A DNA stretch of 64,000 nucleotides from positions 117,711,127 to 117,775,126 of the forward strand of contig OZ020594.1 of the NCBI GenBank assembly GCA_963971535.1, in the 5' to 3' direction. The stretch comes from Notolepis coatsorum (taxonomy: Eukaryota; Chordata; Actinopteri; Aulopiformes; Paralepididae). Position 1 is the first letter of the stretch; every line of letters starts with the position of its first letter. The notes beneath the pieces were generated by a model. It was given only the letters and a program-made list of their open reading frames with translations, did not search any database and was not told where the DNA came from. This document shows, in pieces, positions 10,689 to 21,970 of this stretch. The translations under genes were made by a program, and so were the position numbers.

Positions 10689-12691
10689 AAGTGAGCCGCA
10701 CACGGCGGGCGATTTTTGCCAGGCGGCCGACTTTTTATGCGAGGCGACCGACAGAATTGTATCGCTTCCATTGTTATGAATGAGACAACCCACACGGCAG
10801 GAGATTTTCGAGCGACGATTGCGCAGCAACTTCTGTCGCCTGGCTAAATATCGCCTCGATCCTATTTTTCTGAGGCGACGGCAGGCGACACAGCAAGGAC
10901 AATGAGGAAATAATGACTTCTACTGGTGTATCATTTGTACACCATTAATTTATTTATACATTCATTGATCAATAACCTACGTATTATTACCATGCTACTT
11001 ATGTTAATTATTATTAACAGGAACTATTTAAATAAATAACGTTAGTTGGAGAAGGTATAGTGGCCGCTTATCATCATATCAACTAATAAATTGACAATGC
11101 GCCACGATGCACCTACTAGATGTTTTTATACTCGGGTAACAAAAGAAGTTGTGGATGTTGACAGAGTTTAATGTCCAGGCTGCAGCTGATGTAGTTTGTA
11201 AGGTTTATTGTAGAAAGAAATTATGGTTGAGAACAGAACAGTTAGCGTCTTCCGTGAAAAAACATTCTCTCTCAGCAGGTGCATAACAATACTTGTCCAA
11301 TCGGTGGTAGTGAACGTATTGTAGCGATCAGTCATGCAGTAATGTTGGGAAGAATGAGGAGAGGTTGTATTCGTATATGGTTTTTACTAGGGGTGGGACG
11401 GTACGCATCCGAACCGTGTACCGTTCGGCACGACCTCCACGGTTTGGGGCGTCTGTGTATTGTACGGTTCCGGGGATGTGCAAATAAAAAAAAAAACTTC
11501 ATTTGGCACGGAGCCGGGAGAGGTGAGCGCTGGCTGCAGGCAGCAGCAGCACTGCAGCCAGGTGCTAGTCAGTTTGTGTAAAAATGGCAAGCACAATATA
11601 AATCAATCTTCATTACGACTTTAAAAACATAGCCATTAACATTACATAGGCCTACACACATCTTGCCATAGCGTTAGCAGTTTGTACGACACGACGCACG
11701 TTTTAACAATGGTAGCACTAGCCCCAGCTAATAGTCAACGAAATGTTACCCTAGCTACTAGCTAGCAGAGGAGGAAATGAGAGTCTGAGAGGCGGGGTGT
11801 TTAAAGACAATGATAGGCGTTTATTCAACATCCAAGAAGGCTAACATACAACTGTTTACTAACTCCAACCGGGACTATTGCCGCTTTCGTGCTGCTTGTT
11901 GATGTTATGAACTCCTCCTAAACTGATGGTCCCACACGCTAAAATGTCCGTGGGGACCCGCGCCAACCCATAGATAGTTCCAACTCACCGAATTACGTAA
12001 TCCACCACAGACAGTTGCACTCAATATTTAAATAATGTTAGTCTAAATAAATGTAGACAGATAATGTACGTATTTTAAAAATAGAATGAAAAGAGCAGTG
12101 TTGTTTTTAAACAGTACAGTGTGTGTGTGTTAGTTTGATGTATGTCAGTTCGGTCTTTGTGTGCCAAACATTATTTAAGGCTGTAAACACTTCCTCCTCA
12201 TGGTAAAATGATGTGCCTGATGTCAAACTGCCTCATTCTTTCAGTTTTTGCATGACTACGTCCTTGAGAATAACTGAAAAGTTGGATTATTTTTAGGCTA
12301 TATATATTTTATGCTGAATCTGGTATTTTTGGAGTTACATTTTGTATTTTTTTTATAAAAAAAACAATATCGAACCAAAAACCGTGACCACAAAACAGAG
12401 GTACGTACCGAATCGTGGGTTTTGTGAACCGTCCCACCCCTAGTTTTTACAGGTTAATACTTCCCTCGTAATGCACAACACAGCTACCTGCTAACACGTT
12501 CGCTTCACGACAACCTAACGTCCGGTCCGTCTTCTCATATCTCCCGGGGGGAAACAACACCCCCAGCTAAACAGAGCGACACATATAGCTTATTATACCT
12601 GAACGGTCAGGTCTGGTGTGGGGTGCTAAGCGATTGTCGTTGAGCGACAGCCGATCGGGCGACGTCACTCGCCCGCCGTGTGCTTTTGACT
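10689..12691. mobile_element. 2-kb DNA transposon with GCACACGGCGGGCGA ends
   Basis: The left end AAGTGAGCCGCACACGGCGG and the right end (AGTCAAAAGCACACGGCGG on the opposite strand) are inverted. TTA flanks both sides (10,686-10,688 and 12,692-12,694), which would fit a PIF/Harbinger-type 3-bp duplication. The interior carries many GGCGAC motifs near each end but no transposase. A hAT element is nested at 11,388-12,442. Superfamily assignment is tentative. Confidence 0.65.
11388..12442. mobile_element. Non-autonomous hAT element, 1,055 bp
   Basis: The ends TAGGGGTGGGACGGTACGC and GAACCGTCCCACCCCTA are inverted. The flanking 8 bp GTTTTTAC is duplicated exactly at 11,380-11,387 and 12,443-12,450. 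Sub-terminal ACCGT motifs repeat on both sides. Short open frames inside are not convincing. It is younger than the surrounding TTA-flanked element. Confidence 0.88.
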
Positions 12692-13070
12692 TTAGAGAGC
12701 ATGAACTTTGTTTGGTTTGAGTACCAGTTTAAGATTAACAAAAGCATCCTGCAAAGTATTAAATGAGTGTTGTATATTTGAATGGCTAGTTGTACAGAGT
12801 CAACAACACAATAGATGATAGTGTCATCCGCATAGAGATGATCCTGACAATATCGGAGACAATATCATTAATATAAATAGTAGGCGTCTAAGGAGGTTCA
12901 AAGTGAGTCCGAAGATCTTGCAGAACTTCTACTCATGCACAATAGAGAGCATCCTGACTGGTAACATCACCTCCTGGTTTGGGAATAGCACCGCACACGA
13001 CCGCAGCAGACTGCAGAGAGTGGCTCGATCAGCCAAACGCACAATTGGACGTGGGCTTCCCACTCTCCAG

Positions 13071-15121
13071 GGCCCTCATTTATCATGTTTTCGTAGAAAG
13101 TATTCTATTTTCGTTCTTAAGCACAGAATTTAGAATGTGTGCACGCACAAAAAAAACGGGATTTATCACACGTGCATACACAGGTCCTACGCACACCTGT
13201 CTTCATAAATATCACCTTGCTCCTAAGCTTGAGCTCGTGCATGGTTTTAAGTATTTGCATACCAGAACCACCCCGATTATCCATATATGGTCATGAAACA
13301 CCCCCATGGGATGTGAAATAATGGACTGACCCGAGGGAATTGCGTGTTATGGAGAAATACGAGACAGGCTGACAGACATGTACACGTACGGTGATGTCGG
13401 ATATGATATCTCTTAAAGACCATATTAACTAATAAAGCCCATGCTGGAATATGACTGCCTTTTTCCGTTTTGTTCGATTAATACCCAGGGATTAAAGTTC
13501 TCCTCAATTGTATTCCAAATCGCGACGGATTTTCCGTAAACTTTCTACCTGCTGCATATGATTTCTAGAGGCATACAATCTATTTTGATGTCAGTATTGG
13601 GTAGCCTATATAAACAATAATACGAGAGCATATACAAGAACAATGAATCTCACTGCCATGTATGATGTAGCCTATACGCCATGTGTAGCCTGCCTATGTG
13701 ATAAATACAAACATGAACTTGAATCCCATCATCATATTTACATAGTCTGTCCACTATGTTTATTACTTTGTTATTCCCCCCCCCCCCTATCTATGTAAAG
13801 CGACCTTGCATGGGTCTCTTGAAAGACTTTTACTGTTAGTCTCAGTGAAGTTTCAACGGAGCGAGGTAATCTATTCTAACCAACAAATTGAAGTAGAAAG
13901 CATTTCGTTGTGGCCAATCTTATTTGGAAACATGACACAAAATAATAGTATGTCGCTTTTTATTTGAAACAATATTTAATCGCGTTTGGTGGAGGTGGGT
14001 GTTCTGTAACCCCTTTCGTGACTGTGATGCACAGAGTGAATCCACAGTCACTTGCTCCTCAATAGGAAACCAACCTAGATTTACCCTGAAGGACTGGTTC
14101 TAACCGAACCGTTCGTTATACAAGAATCACAGAGAAATGTCAAAGGTACTCGCATTTGCACGAGGGTTTCGGACAGAGATACGGGATGGTTTGAAAGCTC
14201 GGCGTTGCTAATAAACATTTTAAATATTTTTTATAAACTGGTCAACACTGCATTATTTCCGGCGTTGGCTGCCTGGTGTGATCACAGCGCATGCGCATCA
14301 TGCACACAATGCCGGAAATAATGCAGTGTTGACCAGTTTATAAAAAATATTTAAAATGTTTATTAGCCACGCCGAGCTTTCAAACCATCCCGTATCTCTG
14401 TCCGAAACCCTCCTGCAACTGTGAGTACCTTTGAAACGTCTCTGTGATTCTTGTATAACGAACGGTTCGGTCAGAACCAGTCATTCAGGGTAAATCTAGG
14501 TTGGTTTCCTATTGAGGAGCAAGTGACTGTGGATTCACTCGGTGCATCACAGTCACGAAAGGGGCTAGGTGGTTGATGGTGGTTGAGAAATGAGAGAGAG
14601 AACCCTTGTAAGTTCTCTCTATTTATACACTGTGGAGCGCAGTTCTGGAAGGTTCTAGCCTGTTCTAACCGGTTCTACTATATGACATCATACTGAAGCT
14701 TAACTTGAATTACACTATGACACGGCGGCAGTTACACTAGGTGTTCTGCGTCTGCCCCCCCTGCCAAACAAGCAAGCCAACCTCTTGTTCGCGCATGAGC
14801 CCATTATAATTACACTACTGTCGCTATTTCACAATGAACTATAATGAATTACGGTTCATACAGAACACGCGCCAGTGTCGGGAGTAATGCACGAAAGCTT
14901 ATTTCCACGTTGAAACTAATGCATGAACTGAGGAGCGCATATGCTGTAGTAACGATATTCTACCACTGGGTGTCAGCTAAGCATGCTCAGAGCTGTGCGT
15001 AGACATAAGCACAAAGTCAAGTTCACGTTCAAATTGATAAATCCCACACTTTGCTTAGAAATGGTCGTACGCACGGGTTAAGCACATATCTGTGCGTGCG
15101 CCACGTTGATAAATGAGGGCC
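13071..15121. mobile_element. CAG-flanked MITE-type element
   Basis: The inverted ends are GGCCCTCATTTATCA and TGATAAATGAGGGCC, flanked by CAG at 13,068-13,070 and 15,122-15,124. Both sub-ends contain clusters of GTGCGTACGCAC-like motifs. Three-base duplications suggest a PIF/Harbinger relative, but CAG is not the usual TWA. The interior has no transposase and hosts a large foldback element at 14,009-14,565. The remaining 13,330-14,000 and 14,570-15,050 show no coding signal. Confidence 0.75.
14009..14565. mobile_element. Foldback element with 254-bp arms
   Basis: Bases 14,010-14,263 are nearly the reverse complement of 14,311-14,564, around a 47-bp loop. The ends read CCCCTTTCGTGACTGTGATG. 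TA occurs next to both ends (14,007-14,008 and 14,566-14,567), which could be a Tc1/mariner-type TA duplication. The arms differ by only a few bases and small indels. A fragment with the same end lies at 10,155-10,203. Confidence 0.85.
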
Positions 15122-15477
15122 CAGGACATTTACACCAGGCGTTGCAGCGCCAAGGCTAAGATAATAGTCAAAGACTCTAGCCACCCAAACAACTGCCTCT
15201 TTGCACTGCTGCAGTCAGGCAAGCGTAGGGCTGGGCGATATGGCCAAAAACGTTATTGCGATAAAATTATTTTCATATCACTCGATATCGATAATTATCG
15301 TCGATATAATTTCTGTCAAGTTTAATTAACTTCTTATGCCCGGCGCCAACGGACGGGCTATTAATAGAACACCAGTGCATAGATTATTATATTCCACCAG
15401 GGGGCAACCTACCGCCACTGGATCATATGCATTATAAGAATGGAACTAACGGTTAGCCAGAGCAAGCGGTGTATCCC

Positions 15478-15835
15478 ACTAACTATCACCCTAAAATACT
15501 CTGTTCCGCCCCAATACATTGCAACAATGTCCACCGCATACCCCACACTACTCTAACCGTGGCCTCAGAATTCACGCCACACACCCACTCCGCACGTAAA
15601 CTATAAAATAGCGGCGTGCAAGCTAATGATCCTAGCCAGCCTTGTTTCCAATGTACTAACTATCACCCTAAAATACTCCGTTCCGCCCCAATACATTGCA
15701 ACGACGTCCACCGCGGTGCAGCATACCCCACACTACTCTAACCGTTACCCTCAGAATTCACGCCACACACCCACTCCGCACGTAAACTATAAAATAGCGG
15801 CGTGCAAGCTAATGATCCTAGCCAGCCTTGTTTAC
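15478..15835. repeat. Tandem duplication of about 178 bp
   Basis: ACTAACTATCACCCTAAAAT begins units at 15,478 and 15,656. The units are highly similar and differ by a small insertion and a few substitutions. It lies in the left part of the hAT element 15,226-20,281. Confidence 0.9.
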
Positions 15836-15899
15836 TACCCAGAGGTGAACCGCGGGTCTCCTTCGCTGTCGCCATCTCCTTCACTGATTGGTTGTTAGT

Positions 15900-16450
15900 G
15901 CGTGTGAATGAATGAATGAAAACTTTATTTAACAGATTGCAGAATGGGTACAATACAGTACGGCTCAATACATACAATTGTTAAGGGGATGCAGACCTGA
16001 GAAAGACGTTTGTCTTGTTTCCATCAGGGTCCCCCATTTTCAATTCATATAGACATATATGACATACATGACATACAGATAGTCAGTACTGCTACATCTA
16101 TACATTTATGACATACCAGATTTGCAAATACAGTACTGTTTGTGATACAGAAGGAGTCAAGAAAAGGGAGTATATACATTTGACGTAGAAACTGTACATT
16201 GGAGGTTGGGTGGGGGGGGTTGGGTACATTGGGATATTGACAACCATACTGGGTAATTTACATTGGAGGTGGTTGGGGGGGGGGGGGGGGGCGGGGGGCA
16301 TACTGTATAAACAAGTAACACTGTACATTGAGGGGGGGGGGGGAGGAGACACTGTACAAACAAACACAATTGTACATTGAACTATTGACAAAACCATACT
16401 AGGTAAATGACTGTACATTGGAGGGGGTTGGAATGATTGGGTTAGGATAT
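15900..16450 (-). mobile_element. LINE B 3' UTR with short ATTC tail
   Basis: This is the untranslated end of LINE B on the minus strand. It contains several runs of C on that strand (G runs at about 16,207, 16,276 and 16,332) and repeated ACAATGTAC-type phrases. The end reads TCTGTTAAATAAAGTTTTCA and then ATTC repeats. Copies of the same end occur at 48,252, 54,876 and 61,375; their tails differ (ATTC versus AATC), as expected for short tandem-repeat tails of this LINE group. Confidence 0.85.
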
Positions 16451-19400
16451 TTACAGGGGCCAGTGTTGAATTGCAGTCTCCCGTAGGTGTCCCTTGAGAG
16501 AGGTTTTGAAAGTGGGTAGTGATCCACATTCCTTTACAGCTTTGGGTAGGGCGTTCCACATTGATGTGGCATAATTGCGAAACGTGTTTAGTCCCTTATT
16601 TGAGCCGAATCTGGGTTTGACATGATTTGTGGAGCTCCCTCTGGTGTTGTGATCGTGGTATTCACTGACCTTTGGGAAGTATTTTGACATGTACATGGGT
16701 ACCTTGGTCGTGTAGTGTATCTTGTAGACCAGGCCCATTGCAAGTTGTTGTACTCTGTCGTCTACTCTAAGCCATCCTAGGTTGTCGAAGTGGGCAGGGG
16801 TGAGGTGGGTTCTAGGAGTAAGGTCAAGCAGTAGTCTGACCAGTTTGTTTTGAGATGTTTGTAATTTTGTTTTTAGCGCCTTTGAGGTGCTTTGGTACCA
16901 TGAGGTGCAAGCATAGTCGTAGTACCCCTGAATGAGTGCTCCTGCCAGAGTCTTCAGGGTGTTCTTGTTTACCAGAGAGGAGATCCGGTACAAGAATCGA
17001 GTTCGTTGGTTGACTTTTTTTATTACATTGGATGCCATTTTGTCACAGGAGAGATTAGCCTCTAGGATGGACCCCAGGTAGGTAATTTCATCTTTCCTTG
17101 TGACAATATTGTCACCCACTGTAACTGAGAAGCCGTCGGTCTTGCTGAGTTTGTTATTTGAACCGAAGAGAATGGACTCTGTTTTGCCCATGTGTAATGA
17201 TAGTTTGTTATCAGCGAGCCATATGCAGATTCTGCCTAGTTCCGAGCTGAGGGTTTTTTCAACCTGTAACTTGTTCTTGTCAGAGACCAGCAGGGCTGAG
17301 TCGTCCGCAAACAGGAACAAGTTGCAGTCACAAGCTGACGACATGTCATTTGCATAAATTAGGAACAGTAGCGGTCCTAGTATGCTTCCTTGTGGAACAC
17401 CACAGCTCACTGTGAGGGGGGGGGATAGGGTACCGTTTACCTCCACCATCTGTTCCCTCCCCTCAAGGTAGGATTGCATCCAGCTCACTGATAGACTATC
17501 AAAACCAATTGCTTTTAGCTTGTCAATCAGAATGGAGTGATTGACCGTGTCAAAGGCCTTTTGTAGGTCCAGCATGACCATGCCGCAGTATTTGCCTGCG
17601 TCCACCTCTTGTTTGATGTGGTCATTCAAATAGAGAAGGCATGTGTCAGTGGAGTGGGATGTTCTGAAGCCAGATTGGAATTCGTAGATTAGATTTTTTT
17701 CCGCTAGGTACTTTTCGACCTGTTCGTAGACTATTTTTTCCATGACTTTCGAGATGGAGGTGAGAATAGAAACAGGGCGGTAGTTGCCTGGGTCTAATTT
17801 GCTGCCCTTTTTGTGCAGAGGGGTCACCCTCGCAATTTTGAAGTCCTTGGGGACGTGTCCCTGTTTTATGGAGAGGTTTATTATGTGTGTGATGATTGGT
17901 GTGATGGCGGCTGCTGAGTCTCTGAGGAATTTGGAGGGGATGTTGTCATGGCCAGTGGCCTTGTTAGGTTGGAGGGCGCTCAGTTTATTGAGTACCTCAT
18001 CTGTTGTTACCGTTTCCAGCTTGAAGTCGTCCTTGCGGACCCCTAGGTTTTTGTAGAAAGCTACTATGTGTTCTACCCCATAAAGCCCTGAGTGGGAGGG
18101 TAGTTTGTTTACCAGTGTTGTGGCTATGTTTGTGAAGAAAATGTTTAAGTAATTGGCTACATCCAGCTTGTCTGTGATGAGCGTGTTGTCAGTTTTTATG
18201 TTTATGTTTGAGAATCTGGTTTTAAGTTTTTTACTGCATCCTAGTTGATTATTGAGTAATTTCCAAAGTTCACGTGGTTTGTTTTTGTTTTCCTCAGTTT
18301 TGTCATTGATGAAATTCTTTTTTGCAGTTTTGATCATGGAGTTTACGTCGTTTCTTAGTCTGTTTCTTTCTAGTTTGAGTTCAGTCACGTGGGCTTGGAG
18401 TTCACTGCTCGTGCTTTTAGTAAGCTTTGACTGACTTTTACGAAACTCAGAGCATTTTTTGTCTCTGGTTTTCATAGCGGCCAGTATTTCGGAGTGCATC
18501 CACGGCTCAGCGCGATTTTTTACCCTGGTGGTTCTTAGGGGGGCCATGTCGTTTAGTATTGCTGAGAATTTGGTTTTGAAACCAAGCCATGTTTCGTCAA
18601 CCAGTGTACCATTGAGTTCATCTGACCAGTCCAGACTCTCCAGTTCAAGGTTGAAGGCCTCGCTAGAGTAGGTTTTGAGGTCTCTAGATGTGACTGTTTT
18701 GTGGCAGCCAGCCTTTTGTTTTAGTTTTTTTCGGGTACAGAATATCATATAATGATCACTTAACCCACATGCTATAACCCCTTTATTTGAGATCTTGGAC
18801 TTGTCGGAGGTCAGAATGAGGTCAATGGTAGTCTGAGTTGATTCACATACACGTGTGGGTTGGGTGATTAGCTGGCTGAGGCCATGCAGATCACAAAACC
18901 TACTGAAGGCCTTGAAGACGGGTGCATCTTTTCGTTGCATATCCGTGTTCCAGTCTCCAATAAGAATTTTGTCTACATCCTCAACTCCAGCTAAACACCC
19001 ATCCATTGTATCATAAAAGCCACTATGATCTGGCGGCCTGTAGACTGTGCCAACCAGTAGGGATTTCGCCCTTTCGAATAGGATTTCCACCCATACAGTT
19101 TCAATTGATTTATGATTCAGGTCATTTCTGTTGATGAATTTGGTGTCCTTGTGTATGTACATACAGACACCACCTCCATGTTTGTTCCTATCATTCCTGA
19201 TTATTGAGTAGTTCTCAATCTCTATCTCTGGATCTTTTACAGAATCGTCGAGCTTAGTTTCTGAGAAGCACAGTATGTTTGCCTTACCATTTATGAATAT
19301 TTGCTTGATTTCATCCAATTTGTTTTTTAAGCTGTTAATGTTAATGTGAAAAATGTTCAGTCCATTGGCGTTGGTTATTTCATTTATGTTGGCAGGTTCG

Positions 19401-20215
19401 AAGTATTGTCCGTTTGTAATCTGTTCCTCTGTGTTGTTGTGGGTGGGAAGGGGGGAGGGGGGCGTCGGGTCCCGCGCCGTGTTGGAACAACAAAGGACTC
19501 GTTCCTGGTTGTTTTTGTTGTTAGCTCTGCTAGCTAGCCGGCTATCGGGCGTCGAGATGTTTACATCCCGCGTCGAGATGGTCGTCATGGTTTCGACCCT
19601 CGGTTCACCTCCTCTCGTCACTGCCTCACGTGTGCTCGTCTGCTGCGGCGTCATTGGGGAAGTGTTGCCGTCCGCGCAGTAGATGTAGCCACAGGTTGCG
19701 TTGTTGATGTTGTTGGTCGCGATGGGAACCTCCATCGCTTCTTGCTGTAGTCTCTGGTTCCGTGTCATTACGGGACCAGGGTTCTGATGTATGTCACCCG
19801 ACATGAGCAGATATAATAAAAACATTGATCTCTTATTACACTTGCCTGCCGGGGGTAATTTCTTTCGTTCCGGATTTGCAGTAAGTACTGCGTGGATCGC
19901 CGAGGCACCGAAGGGTGGATGTTTCCTCTCCGTGCCCGTTAACAAGTAGAAGTCGCAATGGGACTGTTGATTTACGTTTTCGCTACCCTCCACTTCTGTC
20001 TGGAGTTGCTGCTTGAGTTGTGAATTCAGGTACAAATCCATAATCCACAGGAGGGAAAGTAGAAAATGCGCAAAGTACTTTGTTGTTGCTCTGTTGCGTT
20101 GGCTGTTGCGTTGATTACGGGAGCTACGTAAAATGCGACCGTCCATGTTGAAGCCGGAAGTCAACGTGCTCATATCCAAGCTTGGAAAATCGATATATTG
20201 AAACTTTTCGACCAC
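16451..20215 (-). CDS. LINE B polyprotein: endonuclease and reverse transcriptase
   Basis: A single open frame of 1,254 residues, long enough for a complete LINE protein. Residues 1-280 form a low-complexity N-terminus with a hydrophobic stretch (about 48-62) and a 2A-like motif GDIHQNPGP at 140-148. The AP-endonuclease lies at about 286-495: NIFHININS, FSETKLDD, GGGVCMYI, VYRPPD, IGDWNTD, TTIDLILTS, LSDHYMIF. The reverse transcriptase spans about 740-1060: NYRPVSILTS, FQSGFRTSHSTD, MLDLQKAFDTVNH, CGVPQGSILGPLLFLIY and the catalytic FADD at 969-972. The protein would nick DNA and copy its own RNA. Its clade is CR1/L2/Jockey-like by motif order. The intact frame and a near-identical copy at 48,781-49,816 point to recent activity. 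It lies inside a hAT element. Confidence 0.93.
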   Translation of the reverse strand: MVEKFQYIDFPSLDMSTLTSGFNMDGRILRSSRNQRNSQRNRATTKYFAHFLLSLLWIMDLYLNSQLKQQLQTEVEGSENVNQQSHCDFYLLTGTERKHPPFGASAIHAVLTANPERKKLPPAGKCNKRSMFLLYLLMSGDIHQNPGPVMTRNQRLQQEAMEVPIATNNINNATCGYIYCADGNTSPMTPQQTSTREAVTRGGEPRVETMTTISTRDVNISTPDSRLASRANNKNNQERVLCCSNTARDPTPPSPLPTHNNTEEQITNGQYFEPANINEITNANGLNIFHININSLKNKLDEIKQIFINGKANILCFSETKLDDSVKDPEIEIENYSIIRNDRNKHGGGVCMYIHKDTKFINRNDLNHKSIETVWVEILFERAKSLLVGTVYRPPDHSGFYDTMDGCLAGVEDVDKILIGDWNTDMQRKDAPVFKAFSRFCDLHGLSQLITQPTRVCESTQTTIDLILTSDKSKISNKGVIACGLSDHYMIFCTRKKLKQKAGCHKTVTSRDLKTYSSEAFNLELESLDWSDELNGTLVDETWLGFKTKFSAILNDMAPLRTTRVKNRAEPWMHSEILAAMKTRDKKCSEFRKSQSKLTKSTSSELQAHVTELKLERNRLRNDVNSMIKTAKKNFINDKTEENKNKPRELWKLLNNQLGCSKKLKTRFSNINIKTDNTLITDKLDVANYLNIFFTNIATTLVNKLPSHSGLYGVEHIVAFYKNLGVRKDDFKLETVTTDEVLNKLSALQPNKATGHDNIPSKFLRDSAAAITPIITHIINLSIKQGHVPKDFKIARVTPLHKKGSKLDPGNYRPVSILTSISKVMEKIVYEQVEKYLAEKNLIYEFQSGFRTSHSTDTCLLYLNDHIKQEVDAGKYCGMVMLDLQKAFDTVNHSILIDKLKAIGFDSLSVSWMQSYLEGREQMVEVNGTLSPPLTVSCGVPQGSILGPLLFLIYANDMSSACDCNLFLFADDSALLVSDKNKLQVEKTLSSELGRICIWLADNKLSLHMGKTESILFGSNNKLSKTDGFSVTVGDNIVTRKDEITYLGSILEANLSCDKMASNVIKKVNQRTRFLYRISSLVNKNTLKTLAGALIQGYYDYACTSWYQSTSKALKTKLQTSQNKLVRLLLDLTPRTHLTPAHFDNLGWLRVDDRVQQLAMGLVYKIHYTTKVPMYMSKYFPKVSEYHDHNTRGSSTNHVKPRFGSNKGLNTFRNYATSMWNALPKAVKECGSLPTFKTSLKGHLRETAIQHWPL

Positions 20216-20759
20216 GTTTCATGTTTATTTCGAGGAAATAATTTATCGCGATAGTTATTATCGTTTTATCGCCCAGCCCTAGGCAAGCTCTATCGGAGTC
20301 TCATGGCCAGTAAGAGAGACTCAAAAGGAGCTTCTAACCCCAGGCCATCAGGATGCTCAATGACTCTATGCAACACTAATCCATCCATCTACATTCATTG
20401 CACACACATCCACATGCATACACTCACTTTAAAACAAACACTCACCTTTAACATTAACTTTAGACATATTTAACACCATATTTTAATCTATTTATTACTA
20501 AAATATTTGCATTTTCATACCTCATTCGTGCATTTAGCATTTTAAAAGGTTTGCATTTTGTACCTCATTGTTTAAATTTTGTACTTTAGGTTGTACTTTA
20601 GTTTGTATATTGTTTGCATCCTATTCTTTTTACCTTTTTACTGTGTATGAAGCATATTATCAGGGGGCTCATACAGACGCAAGCATTTTACTGTAATGTA
20701 CTGTACAATTTATATGTGACAAATAAAACAACACTTGAAACTAAACTAGTAAATGTAAA

Positions 20760-21260
20760 AGTATGCCTTTTGGATAAATATCTCTGAAACCATTTGTAAG
20801 CAGATGTGTCAAAGCCAACATTCATTACCCTTTGCAATAGAAGAGGGTGATGAACTGTGTCAAATGCTTTTGACAGATCTACAAAAAAGGCAGCACAGTG
20901 TTTACTTCTGTCAAGGTCAAATACTATACCATTTACAACTAGAGTAGTGGCTGTTGCTCTAAACTCACATTCATGTGGGCTTAATATAGAGTGATCTGAG
21001 AGAAACGGATCTTTGCAAGACAGGATAGCTTGGATATTGGTCGATAGCTATTCAGATTACTTCTATCCACCTTTATGTAATGGAACAACATGAGCTATTT
21101 TCCAGATACTAGGAACTATACATGATGGCAATGAAACATTTGATATGTTAGTTTTGTAATTACTGGAGCAGCTAACCTGAGGAGAAAAAAGGAGTCTAGC
21201 TTAACCTCTCCAGTTGATTTCCTGGTATCAATGGTCTGTAATACTTAAAAAAACAACACA
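20760..21260 (-). mobile_element. LINE R reverse-transcriptase N-terminal fragment
   Basis: Minus-strand phrases in changing frames are TIDTRKSTGEVKLDSF, WKIAHVVPLHKGG-like, NLNSYRPISKLSCLAKI, HCAAFFVDLSKAFDTVHH and KWFQRYLSKR. These are the fingers and palm blocks before the YADD box, which is found 7.9 kb away at 12,880. The intervening DNA is LINE Z and its nested insertions, with about 30 residues lost at the junction. Confidence 0.7.
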
Positions 21261-21970
21261 GGGAGAGAAGGGCTGCAAGGTAAACTGTGAGACATGCCTC
21301 ATAGCGTGCACCAGCTCATGATCACCAAGAGGGGGCTCCGTATAATTATTATCAAACAAATGGCCGGCTTCAGAAAATTTGCCTATTAAAGGCCAGACAA
21401 ATCTCTTTCTGCTCAGATATTAGACAATTAAATGTAATTGAATTCACCACTTAAAAAAATGATGGCCGTATAAAGGGATCTAACCTCCTTAAAGTAGTTG
21501 GAGGCATTACTTAACCAATTAAAAAGTTAAGAAGAATATTTGGTCAGCTCAGACTGCTGGCAAGCTAGCATAGACTGTAAACATAACGAGCATAGACTGT
21601 AAAAGATGAGATACTCATGTACATGTCTTACTTTATAGCCTTATGTTATAGAAATGTCAAACCTTTGGCCAATATCTCATCAGGTGGAATCAGATCCATT
21701 CTGGAGGAAAGCTGGGAACCTTTTCCTTCTCCTCTGATGTTACTGGAGGAGGAAGCTTTATGACAACTTGGTAATAGATCTGACCAACTGTAGTCGATAC
21801 AGATCAATCAAATGTAGCTAGTATCACCCTGATAGCGATATTGGGTATATGATCTGTGCATCCATAGGACTATTCATTCAACATGTTACTTTCCTGGCAA
21901 GAGTGTAGTGTTTGTTACTTTCAAAAGTAATTGTTACAACAAATAACATTTAAATTCTTCCTCTTTCTAG
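21261..21970 (+). other. Presumed intron upstream of the zinc-finger exon
   Basis: There are no convincing exons or repeats. The segment ends in a pyrimidine-rich acceptor, TTCTTCCTCTTTCTAG, at 21,970. Earlier exons of the zinc-finger gene, including its start codon, are either in this undifferentiated DNA or beyond the transposon block to the left. Confidence 0.5.

Larger units (their letters stand above)
10568..12880 (-). mobile_element. LINE R catalytic fragment, split by DNA transposon
   Basis: Two minus-strand pieces belong together. At 12,880-12,695 the translation reads TIYINDIV, HLYADDTIIYC (the catalytic YADD) and, after a frameshift, LQDAFVNLKLVLKPNKVHAL. At 10,684-10,568 it continues with VKEYKYLGIWLDQKFT. 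A TTA-flanked transposon (10,689-12,691) sits between. Upstream RT blocks of the same family are at 20,760-21,260 and downstream ones at 1,988-2,450, so this is the middle of one dismembered LINE copy. Confidence 0.75.
15226..20281. mobile_element. 5-kb hAT-type element carrying LINE B
   Basis: The ends TAGGGCTGGGCGATATGG and ATCGCCCAGCCCTA are inverted, with many CGATA motifs inside. The 8-bp flanks are GGCAAGCG (15,218-15,225) and GGCAAGCT (20,282-20,289), one mismatch. Rejoining the flanks restores the LINE Z reading frame (SGK-LYRSL), which shows the T version is original. Most of the length is a later LINE (15,900-20,240). A sister element with the same ends is at 60,728-61,806. Confidence 0.85.
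12881..20745 (+). mobile_element. LINE Z (plus copy), C-terminal part, split twice
   Basis: Three plus-strand pieces read through in order. Piece 1 is 12,881-13,070: NFYSCTIESILTGNITSWFG, then LQRVARSAKRTIGRGLPTLQ. Piece 2 is 15,122-15,217: DIYTRRCSAKAKIIVKDSSH and NNCLFALLQSG. Piece 3 is 20,282-20,745: KLYRSLMASKRDSK, then a decayed end and a 3' UTR finishing near GTGACAAATAAAAC. The breaks coincide with a CAG-flanked MITE (13,071-15,121) and a hAT element (15,226-20,281). The element is 5'-truncated. I do not assign a clade. Confidence 0.8.

Noticed and set aside
16098-16559. Proline-rich minus frames with PPPPPP runs
   Set aside because: They lie in the G-run-rich 3' UTR of LINE B, after its stop codon; the same occurs at 48,445-48,887.
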